A DNA stretch of 21,225 nt from Symbiodinium natans (lineage: Eukaryota > Sar > Dinophyceae > Suessiales > Symbiodiniaceae). The notes beneath the pieces were generated by a model. It worked only from the letters and a program-made list of their open reading frames with translations. It was not told the origin of the DNA and did no database searches. Within the stretch, counting starts at the first letter, position 1, and the number at the start of each line of letters is the position of its first letter. Where the stretch lies: positions 919,477 to 940,701 of the forward strand of contig CAJNDS010000535.1 of assembly GCA_905221605.1 (NCBI GenBank), in the 5' to 3' direction. Below are positions 14,132 through 21,013 of the stretch, in pieces. The translations under genes were made by a program, and so were the position numbers.

Positions 14132-15858
14132 GTGCCCAGACGCGGGCCTCAGTCACAGTGGAGGACATGCAGAAGCACACGAGCCAAGAGGACCCTAAGG
14201 GTTTTAGGGTTTACCCGAAGAACCCATAGGGTTTAGGGTTTAGGGTTTAGGGTTTAGGGTTTAGGGTTTAGGGTTTACGGTTTACGGTTTACGGTTTACG
14301 GTTTAGGGTTTAGGGTTTAGGGTTTAGGGTTTACCCGAAGTACCCATAAGGTTTAGGGTTCAGACTTGCCCAGCCGCGCATGTCGCGCAGCAGTTCATTT
14401 CTTTCACCTAAACCCTAAACGGGAGGTCCCCCAAACACAAACACACTCCAAACCCTCCTTCGTAACTGGCACCCTCCAAACGTTGCACACAAAAGCCCAA
14501 AGCCCAGCCCTAAACCCTAAACCCTAAACCCCAGTCCTCGCGGAGGACTTCTGGGTGGTCATTGACGGCATGGTTTTCGACATGGGCCCCTTTCTGCGCG
14601 ACGAGGCGTCTTTCAGTCGGCAAGCATCAGCTGGGCCCTAAACCCTAAACATCCCTAAACACTAAACATCCCTAAACCCTAAACATCCCTAAACCCTGAA
14701 CATCCCTAAACCGTAAACCTAAACCCTAAACTCGTTTAGGGTTTAGGGCTCTATAGGGTTCATGCTTGCCTCGTTTCCACGGGCTGAAGTTTTTTGGGCA
14801 CTTTACCCTGACTAGGTTTACACCATAATTACCCCGTAAACCTTACTGAAGCCCTAAACCCAAAACCCTAAACCCTAAACCCTAAACCCTAAACCCTACA
14901 CCCTAAACCCTAAACCCTAAACCCTAAACGCTAAGCCTGTGGTTGTGGGTCCCTCGCAGGCCAAACATCCTGGCGGCAAGAACATCTTGCTGAGGCAGCT
15001 TGAGCTGCACGGAGCTCAGCGCGGAATCAGGGTGTTTAAGGGGTAGGGTTCAGGGTGTAGGGTTTAGGGTTTGGGGTTTAGGGTTCAGCTCTGTCAAGCA
15101 GGACTGGAATGGACGCCGGGGACCGCTTCGTACGCCGGGGACCCAGTCGGAGGTTTTCGAAAACAGGGGCTGAGCACTTGGCTTTGCTGTAGAAGAATAG
15201 GGTTTAGGCTTTCTGGTTTTGGTTAGTCTTTGGGGGTACAAAAAGGGGTACCACTGCTTCAGGAGCAAGCTGTTTGAGGTTGTGACTACCTTTGGATTGG
15301 GTGTACTTCCAGGGATGTTCAGGGTCAGGGCGATCATGGGGGTGGCTTCTGGGTGGCTTTTGGGTTTAGGGTGAAGGGCTTAGTTCCCCCTCATTCAAAG
15401 CCCTGCCCCCCTCTTGCGGTCTCTTTGTGTTGCTGTTGTGCTCAAGGATTCAGCATGCACGGGCGCGAGAGGCATCATGATCTGTAGCTGTGCAACCCAA
15501 GCGCAAGCTGAGAAGCATCATCATCTCAAACCTAACTTCGTTTGGCATCCTCAATCGGGTTTAGGGTTTTAGGGCTTAGGAACCCAGGTTTTTGTGACCC
15601 TAAGCCCTAAAGCACTATTTGCTTAAGCACCAAATAGTAAGCCAAGCCCTGCACCCTAATCCCTAAACAACCCTAAACCTAAGCCCTGAGCCCTCAACCC
15701 TAAACCCTAAACCCTACACTAACCTCAACCCCAAGCAACCCTAAGCGCGAAGCCCCAAGCCATTTCGCGCCCCTCCAGGTTGGCACAATGCCGCCGGAAA
15801 CGCCGTGAGACGAGCTCCCGACCACTTTGCTCGGGGCCCTGGGCACTGCGGGTTTTGA
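14132..15858 (+). CDS. Cytochrome b5-like domain protein, seven exons
   Basis: Exons 14132-14190, 14546-14605, 14960-14994, 15102-15152, 15263-15278, 15447-15471 and 15779-15858 (TGA 15856-15858). All phases agree. Exon 1 contains VTVEDMQKHTSQE, exon 2 DFWVVIDGMVFDMGPFL, exon 3 AKHPGGKNILL, exon 4 TGMDAGDRFVRRGPSR. Together these give the b5 order: helix with K-H, W-V-V-I-D-G, V-F-D, H-P-G-G and G-M-D-A. Cytochrome b5 domains bind haem through two histidines and carry electrons, usually to oxygenases, desaturases or reductases. HPGG supplies the first ligand. The second (G-H-S in the family) reads G-P-S here, so haem binding is doubtful unless splicing differs. Three extra residues precede HPGG. 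Introns are 355, 354, 107, 110, 168 and 307 bases with GA, GC, GC, GT, GT and GC donors. The last three exons are phase-based only. The start is missing, probably upstream. Confidence 0.75.
14201..14365. repeat. TTTAGGG array with TTTACGG core and duplicated edges
   Basis: Inside the first b5 intron. A 30-base edge module GGGTTTACCCGAAG.ACCCA (14208-14238) recurs at 14328-14358. Between the two lie TTTAGGG units and a core of four TTTACGG (14274-14301). Confidence 0.95.
14505..14535. repeat. Short CCCTAAA cluster before a b5 exon
   Basis: Reverse units close to the acceptor at 14544-14545. With 14201-14365 it gives that intron complementary ends. Confidence 0.85.
14635..14760. repeat. 17-base compound telomere-type array, then TTTAGGG
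   Basis: Four to five copies of ATCCCTAAACCCTAAAC (14637-14720), each with its own point changes, followed by a short TTTAGGG cluster (14730-14757). Inside the second b5 intron. Confidence 0.85.
14845..14935. repeat. CCCTAAA array at 3' end of the second b5 intron
   Basis: Nearly perfect units ending about 24 bases before the HPGG exon. Confidence 0.95.
15035..15088. repeat. TTTAGGG cluster in the third b5 intron
   Basis: Degenerate forward units in a 107-base intron, the shortest in the gene. Confidence 0.85.
15612..15740. repeat. Small hairpin and CCCTAAA array
   Basis: ACTATTTG (15614-15621) and CAAATAGT (15631-15638) pair perfectly. CCCTAAA-type units run from about 15645 to 15740, upstream of the last b5-gene exon. 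Confidence 0.8.
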
Positions 15859-15905
15859 GGTTTAGAGTTTTGGGGTTTAGGGGTTTAGGGTTCTGGCTTT
15901 AGAGT

Positions 15906-15922
15906 TGTGTGTGTGTGTGTGT
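15906..15922. repeat. Short (GT)n run
   Basis: Eight GT copies between a TTTAGGG-like cluster (15860-15905) and the ATG at 15930. Confidence 0.85.
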
Positions 15923-15929
15923 GGGAATT

Positions 15930-17867
15930 ATGACAGTTAGGCTGGGGAATTTCTGGGCCCGGACCCCTGAACGCTCCATGGTTCTGCAAGGTTGCTTCTT
16001 GGCCTCGGAAAGAACATGTGTGCGTTCAGGGGTGCGGTCACCCACATGGCAAGAGAGTGCGAACCTTCGGGTGTTCGGGTTTCGTATGGGTCGAGAGCCG
16101 TAAGCCTTGCAGCACTAACGAGATACTGAAGTTCTAGAAGTGTCGATCGGTTTAGGGCTTAAACCTTAAACCCTATAGTACAACCCTAAACCCTAGACCA
16201 AACCCGAACCCTAAACCCTAAACCTCAATCCCTGAACCCTAAGCTGAACCCTAAGTTTTGCTTTAATTTGAAGCCCCAGGCCCTCAAGCCTCGACCTCCA
16301 GACCCCACCCCCCTCCCCCCCCCCCCCCCCAAAAAAAATGCCATGAATGCCGTTTAAAATCGGGTTTAGGTTTAGGGTTTGGGGTTTAGGGGTTCAGGGG
16401 TTCAGGGAGGGGTTTATAGGGGTTTAGGGGTTTAGGTGTTTAGGGGTTTAGGGGTTTAGGGGTTTAGGGTATAGGGTTTATAGAAATTGTATAGGTTTTG
16501 GGTCCCAAAAAAGTTTGCGAAAGCTTTGAGCGAAACGTTTCTTTTTTAGATATTAGGTTAGGGGGTAAGGGGGGGGGGGTCCCAATAAGTTTTGCGCGTA
16601 AGTTTCTGTTTTAGAGCCGAATGTGCGAAAGTTTTGAGCGAGCCGTTTTGAGCGACTCGCTTCTGTTTTAGATATTCGGTCAGGGGGGCAGAGGGGGGGG
16701 GAGGGGATACCGATAAGTTTTGAGCGAAAGTTTCTGTTTTAGAACCGAATTGTTGTGTTTTGGCCTTCAGGCCCTGGCTGGCCTTTGGGTAGGACGGCCC
16801 CAGAGGTTTAAGTGAATTGAGCATTTGGCCTCCCAGGCGCTGTGGATGAAAGTGCTTAAACTCTGCTTGTCAGCTGTTTAGACAAACAGCCTGGGAAAAT
16901 TCAGAATGATGCCACATACAGTTTCTATTGATTTTGTCTTGAGGGTTTAGGGTTTAGGGCTTAGGGTTTAGGGTTTAGGGTTTAGGGTTTAGGGTGCCCA
17001 AAAACCTAAACCCTAAACAAAGAATAACCTCTCGAGGTCGGAGACCTGCTCGGATGGAAGAAGCCACAGAAGCGCACCCCATGGTCGGGGACCCACGAGT
17101 TTTGGGTTTTGGGTTTAGGGTTTAGGGTTTAGGTTTAGGTTTTTGGGTTTTGGGTTTAGAGTTTAGGGTTTAGGGTTTAGGGTTTAGGGTTTAGGGTTCA
17201 GGGCTTTCCGGGTCTAGGCTTTAGGGGGATTCAGGGATTTAGGGGAGTCAGGGGATTCTGGGGTTTAGGGGATTTAGAGGATTTACAGTAGGGGATATGC
17301 AGGCTTTGGGGGATTTAGGGGTTCAGGGAGTTTAGGGTTTAGGGTTTAGGGCTTCGGGTGTTTTCTTATGGAACATGTATAGGGTTTATGTCACAATTTA
17401 CAAAAAGTTTTCTGACCGACCGCTTTAAAGCTATGACAGAGCTTTTGCTTTGGACAGTTTTCGACAGTGTTGACACCGCCACCGGTACATTTAAATACCT
17501 TGTTAGGGTTTAGGGTTTAGGGCTTAGGGCTTAGGGTTTAGGGTTTAGGGGCTGGCTGGCGGCGACAATTCTTTCGTTGTCTGGGCGCGCAAGTCTTCTG
17601 ACGAAGTGTCGCGGTGGCTCTGACGGAGAGCAGGCACGAAGCTGCCTTCCTTCAGGGGCGTAGTTGACGGTTTAGGGTTTAGGGTTTAGGGTTTAGGGTG
17701 CGGACCGGCGCACGCCATGCTGTGCTGCATGCCATGCTGTGCTGCACGCCATGCTGTGCTGCACGGCCGCCGGCGAGGCATTGGTGGCAAAGCACCACCA
17801 GGATCCGAAGCTATTTCTACCTGGACCGGGCGACGTATTTCGGCATCTGGGACGCACTGGCAGGAGA

Positions 17868-17908
<41 letters not shown>

Positions 17909-18688
17909 CGAGCTGTGCTTCGTCGTTGTTTTAGTGGGCCTGCTTGTTTCGGGCGCGCAAATGGTCCACTACGCTCTGGGTTGTGTAGGAAAGCCACAGT
18001 AGGACTTGGGTAGGCTTGTGTTCTGCGAGAGAGCAACTCTAACTTGTCGTCATAGAGCCGCTTTTGGAGCTTACCGGGGCATTTTGCACCATTTCGGTTT
18101 TGGCTCGATTCTTGGACTGTTTTCGGAGACGGGGCTTTGTGCATTTGTGCGGTGCACTCTTGTTTTGACAAAATTTTGCAAATTCAGATCAAACTCAGTA
18201 TGTTATGTCGGTAATTCAAAATGTCCTTTTATGGCGTGGCAAGAAAACCATAAGTTGAAAACCATAAGTTGCCTAGTTATCCTCCTAAGCTGGAGGGGAT
18301 CCTTGGACGACAGGCGTCCGCGCCATGAGCATCAGTTACACAGTGAATCTTGCTTCAGCTTGCTAGGGCAGCCTTGCCAGGCACTCCCTGTTCAAAGGAC
18401 AGTCATGGCTTTATGCAACACCGAACCCTAAACCCTAAACCCTACGGCCGTGGTGTTGAAATACATGCCTGTTCTGTTGGGTTTGTTTGGAGGATGAAGG
18501 TCTTGGAGGCTAGGTTTGGGAGGGTTTAGCTTGGGGACCAGGTATTTTTGCATTTAAGGGGGTTGTTGACGGGTTTGACGATTAGAACTAGAATGGCGGC
18601 CCCCTCTCTGGAATGGTGGCGCAAGCCCGAAGGCTTAAACCCTGACCCAATGAAGATCAGACTGTGTGTGTCCCCCTCTTCACCCTAA
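15930..18688 (+). CDS. Eight-exon gene, unknown product
   Basis: Exons 15930-15990 (ATG), 16771-16805, 17037-17098, 17549-17633, 17778-17863, 18314-18380 and a last exon 18542-18688 (TAA 18686-18688); an extra exon may hide between 18380 and 18542. Every junction keeps phase. Readings include MTVRLGNFWARTPERSMVLQ, PGWPLGRTAPE, VGDLLGWKKPQKRTPW, ALVAKHHQDPKLFLPGPGD, RPRHEHQLHSESCF and APSLEWWRKPEGLNPDP. Donors are GT, GT, GT, GC, GA and GC; all acceptors are AG|G. The GT after 17098 lacks a full preceding AG. Rivals: at 17549 another frame ends in VVWARKSSDEVSRWL then TGA, resembling a PH-domain end. From 17778 the frame can also run on through thirteen ATG codons into a hydrophobic stretch (ELCFVVVLVGLLVSGA) and stop at 18002. 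No family is recognised. The ATG lies 72 bases after the upstream gene's stop. Confidence 0.45.
16160..16260. repeat. Degenerate CCCTAAA array
   Basis: Mixed reverse units in the first intron of the gene at 15930, after unique sequence at 15991-16150. Confidence 0.85.
16313..16338. repeat. Poly-C to poly-A junction
   Basis: About 15 C followed by eight A, then TGCC. Same type as 8909 and 12318. Confidence 0.85.
16363..16475. repeat. TTTAGGGG (8-base) array
   Basis: GGGGTTTA units dominate from about 16385 to 16470, with TTCAGGGG variants. It leads directly into the dispersed repeat at 16473. Confidence 0.9.
16473..16760. repeat. Dispersed repeat, copy 2, expanded in tandem
   Basis: It begins TTATAGAAATTGTATAGG as at 8436. 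A unit with GTTTTGAGCGAAAGTTTCTG, TTTTAGA.(AT)ATTCGGT and a G-run is repeated about 2.5 times with a period near 120 bases. The 88-codon minus frame here is a by-product of the repeat. Confidence 0.8.
16806..17036. other. Intron with small hairpin and TTTAGGG array
   Basis: GCTGTTT (about 16873) and AAACAGC (about 16884) form a short perfect hairpin. TTTAGGG units span 16940-16995 and a few CCCTAAA units 17003-17018. An open ATG segment (MMPHTVSIDFVL, 16909 onward) ends at the array and could be an alternative first exon. Confidence 0.5.
17100..17350. repeat. TTTAGGG array with GGATTTAGG variants
   Basis: A perfect block (17160-17205) is followed by diverged units (GGGATTCAGG, GGGATTTAG). 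It starts at the proposed donor GAGTTTTGGG. Confidence 0.9.
17500..17549. repeat. TTTAGGG cluster
   Basis: Forward units with GCTTAGG variants. The acceptor AG proposed for the exon at 17549 is supplied by the last TTTAGG unit. Confidence 0.85.
17668..17764. repeat. TTTAGGG cluster and 17-base CATGCTGTGCTGC tandem
   Basis: Four TTTAGGG units (17669-17698) precede three copies of ACGCCATGCTGTGCTGC (17711-17764), in the intron before the exon at 17778. Confidence 0.9.
17868..17906. repeat. (ATG)13 microsatellite
   Basis: Thirteen perfect ATG copies. In the favoured model they begin the intron just after an AG|GA donor. In the alternative they encode poly-Met, poly-Asp or, on the other strand, poly-Ser. 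Confidence 0.95.
17907..18313. other. Presumed intron; 14-base tandem duplication, no array
   Basis: One of the longest array-free stretches. GAAAACCATAAGTT is duplicated at 18242-18269. The 141-codon + frame (18006-18431) shows no domain and does not fit the splice-consistent chain. Confidence 0.45.
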
Positions 18689-18760
18689 ACCCTAAACCCT
18701 AAACCCTACACCCTAAACCCCAAACCCTAAACTCTAAACCCGAAACCCTAAACTCTGAAC
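18680..18760. repeat. CCCTAAA array containing the proposed stop codon
   Basis: Reverse units begin CACCCTAAACCC. The TAA of the first unit is the stop of the gene at 15930-18688. Confidence 0.85.
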
Positions 18761-19077
18761 CCCTATTCGTGTGGACCGTTGGTCTTGCCAAAGCGTTTCG
18801 GGTATGACTGCATGAAGGGACCCGCACTTGCTAGCTGCGTGGTGCCCGTTTGCCCTTTTTATGGGTTCTGGGGTTGAGGGTTTCGGGTTTAGGGTTTCCC
18901 TCATACAAGTAGCACAAAAGTAATTTATCACGACCTCAGAAGGGACTCTCATTACACTATTCTTACAGGGCTGCCAAGCTACAACCGACCTTACTTGCAA
19001 TTGCACTTCACCCTACACCGGAAACCCGAAACCCTAAACCCTAAACCCTAAGCCCAAATTGAGCCCTCTGAACAAGG
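18761..19077. other. Intergenic stretch with possible unassigned exons
   Basis: TTTAGGG units lie at 18860-18897 and CCCTAAA at 19020-19052. The island 18761-18860 is open on both strands (+: KRFGYDCMKGPALASC; -: part of a 90-codon frame), with no splice-consistent link, so neither is called. Confidence 0.4.
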
Positions 19078-19599
19078 ATGATATCCGGCATGTGGGGATT
19101 CGCAGGTGCTTTTGCTGCCGCCGTCGCAGTGAGGTACCTGAGGAAAAGCTGTAGCATGGGGTTTAGGGTTTAGGGTTTAGGGTTTAGGGTTTAGGGTTTA
19201 GGGTTTAGGGTTTAGGGTTTAGCGTTTAGGGTTTAGGGTTTAGCATCTATGGCGCCTTGTGCTCAGCACGCTCCAGGGCACTTGGCCGCTTGGAGTCTCC
19301 TTCGTTTGCAGCTCCGGCATCTTTTCTTTCAAGGTTGAGGGTTTAGAGTTCAGGGTGTAGGGTTTAGGGTGTATAGGGTTTACGGTTTATAGAGTTAATA
19401 GGGTTTAGGGTCCTAAGCTTCTCACAACTTAAAACCAGGCTCAGTGTGCTGTCTATGTATTTGCGGACGTAGTATCAAAATGTAGGTTGTAAAACTCAAG
19501 GGGGTTAGGATTTAGGGTCCCTAACCCTAAACCCTAAACCCTAAACCCTAAACCCTAAAGGCTTAGGGTCTTGACGCGAAGGCAGCTGCAAGATCGAAG
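19078..19599 (+). CDS. Gene start with N-terminal membrane segment, three exons
   Basis: Exons 19078-19133, 19277-19333 and 19582-19599. ATG 19078 starts MISGMWGFAGAFAAAVAV, a hydrophobic alanine-rich segment that fits a signal peptide or membrane anchor; the Arg codon is completed across the splice. Exon 2 encodes ALGRLESPSFAAPASFLS and exon 3 QLQDR. Each exon leaves AG and the next starts with G, so all junctions make Arg. Both joined donors and the next (after 19599) are AG|GT. Introns carry TTTAGGG (19157-19247; 19336-19420) and CCCTAAA (19520-19560). The gene may continue to the island at 20197-20305. The product is unknown and could be a targeted or membrane-anchored protein. Confidence 0.5.
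19157..19247. repeat. TTTAGGG array in intron
   Basis: A nearly perfect block in the 143-base intron 19134-19276, filling about two thirds of it. Confidence 0.95.
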
Positions 19600-19656
19600 G
19601 TCTGTGTGCATGAGTTGAGTGACGGCCCTGCCCCCTCCGGTCGAGGCTGTACTGTC

Positions 19657-19706
19657 ATAAAGAGGCCGGAATGAATACTAGTAGTATTCCCTTATGGCCC
19701 CTTTAT
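19657..19706. other. Imperfect hairpin element
   Basis: ATAAAGAGGCC pairs with GGCCCCTTTAT (one mismatch), and the inner GAATAC pairs with GTATTC around TAGTA. It may be a small foldback repeat like 9854-9997. Confidence 0.6.
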
Positions 19707-20190
19707 AATTATACGATAAGGCCCCCCCCAAAAAATATAAATAAATCAAACAAAAACTATTCTAATTGTTTCAATCACCTTTTTTTAATCCTTTGAGCCC
19801 TAGACTCAGGCCCTAGACTGCATGTGGTTTCTAAATACGCGTTGTTTCTTACCCTACATGGCCGGTAGTGCGACCCTCGCCAGAACCAGGAAGTAGGGGT
19901 CCGCCTCACCCCTAAACACTGGTCCCGAACCCTGTTCTCTAGACTTTGTGGTACCTTACTGTAACTGTAGATCCTTACTTTTTTTGGGTTTATTGGGTTT
20001 CTTCTTAAGGCAGCTAAAAGTTTAATTTATAGCTACCCTCCTGAGTGCAGCCAAGTAGAGTTCGGGTGTTTTTTGCCATAAACTACACGAACCCAGGAGC
20101 CGACTTGGGATTTAGGGGCCAGGGTTAGGGTTGGGGTTTCGGCTTGAAGGTTTAGGGTGTAAAAGGGCCCATCTTCCCTTCTTAGGGCTT
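19707..20190. other. AT-richer unique stretch; no gene called
   Basis: A C-run/A-run junction at 19723-19736 is followed by AT-rich sequence. AG|G sites here run into stops in the phase needed from 19599. TTTAGGG-like units resume near 20108-20160. The 67-codon frame at 20131 is not supported. Confidence 0.45.
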
Positions 20191-20196
20191 CTTCAG

Positions 20197-20305
20197 GCTT
20201 ACTTGGGGTTCTTCAGCCCCTTTTTGTTGTGGGAATATGGGCCCTCACACCCCCCTTCCTTCCAGCCCTCTTGGTTCCTTATGGCCGAAAATGGGCAAGC
20301 CCTGA
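20197..20305 (+). CDS. Possible terminal exon of the gene at 19078
   Basis: AG|G acceptor at 20195-20196. It starts with the single base required to complete AG from 19599, then has 35 codons to TGA 20303-20305, including LTWGSSAPFCCGNMGPHTPL. The intron would be about 600 bases. No domain is recognised. Confidence 0.3.
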
Positions 20306-20314
20306 AGGGACTTT

Positions 20315-20535
20315 CGGGTTTTAGGGGGGTTTAGGGATTCAGGGTTGCAGAGCTGTCGGATGTAGGGTTTTAGGGCTTTAGGGTTGCAGGCTTTAGGGGA
20401 TTTAGGGCGTTATGGGTTTAGGGTTTGAGTCTTATACGGTTGCAGGGTTGTAGGGTTTTGAGGGTATAGGGCCTCTAAACCCCAACCCCTAAATCCCTAA
20501 ATCTCTAAACCCCAAGCCCTAAACCCTCCTAAACC
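20315..20535. repeat. Degenerate TTTAGGG array then inverted CCCTAAA array
   Basis: Forward variants (GGATTTAGG, GTTTTAGGG, GTTGCAGGG) run to about 20475, and reverse units 20477-20535 follow directly: a head-to-head arrangement without an exon between. Confidence 0.85.
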
Positions 20536-20581
20536 CGGCTCCTGCACATCGTCTGAGCCTTTGGCTTTTTAAGCCTTTCAA

Positions 20582-20604
20582 TGCCGGCGTGATGAACGCC
20601 GGCA
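20582..20604. other. Perfect 9-base hairpin followed by a T-run
   Basis: TGCCGGCGT, loop GATGA, ACGCCGGCA, then CCTTTTTTCC. It looks like a terminator-type stem, but in this eukaryotic context its role is unknown. Confidence 0.6.
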
Positions 20605-20734
20605 CCTTTTTTCCACTTCAACGACTGGGATGTCCTCTAGACCCCAGGTTTAGGGTTTAGCGTTTAGGGCCTAGGGCCTAGAGTTTTAGGCTTCAGCGTT
20701 GCTTTACGATCTGTGGTATACTTGGAGGTACAGG

Positions 20735-20876
20735 GTACTTATAACCCCAAATATATCTGTACGTATCAGCCCCCCTCAGTCCCCTCAGTCCTCTCAGCAG
20801 GCTATAAGCAGACTGATAATTGGGGTTATAGCCCTAAACCCGAAACCCTAGACCTTCTAACTGGGGTTATAAGTAC
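20735..20876. repeat. Inverted repeat GTACTTATAACCCC / GGGGTTATAAGTAC
   Basis: Perfect 14-base inverted arms at 20735-20748 and 20863-20876, with a third partial arm TTGGGGTTATAG at 20820-20831. The first 40 bases of the window hold diverged copies (GGTTGTAAGTAC, GGTTCATAAGTACC). Confidence 0.75.
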
Positions 20877-20951
20877 CAGTAGGGTCAAGGGTTCAACTCC
20901 AACTATAAAAGCCTAAAGCGTCCAAGGCGCACCTCCAAAAGGAGGCACGCA

Positions 20952-20969
20952 ATGGGAGCTGCCGAAGAG
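20952..20969 (+). CDS. Possible first exon of another gene
   Basis: ATG 20952 reads MGAAEE to an AG|GT donor after 20969, followed by a TTTAGGG cluster (20988-21013). It is very short and its continuation lies beyond the window or in 21014-21225, where I see no clear exon. Confidence 0.25.
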
Positions 20970-21013
20970 GTCGATTGAAGAAAAGGATTTGGGGTTTAGG
21001 GTTTAGGGTGCAG

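Noticed and set aside
17549-17605. PH-domain-like end (VVWARKSSDEVSRWL then stop)
   Set aside because: Similarity rests on a few residues, and this frame does not fit the phase of neighbouring exons. It is recorded as an alternative, not called.
17686-18171. 161-codon minus frame, the longest in the window
   Set aside because: Its middle is poly-Ser from (ATG)13 and its end is translated TTTAGGG. No domain is visible.
18006-18431. 141-codon + frame
   Set aside because: It lacks domain features and conflicts with the exon at 18314-18380, which fits the phase chain in another frame.
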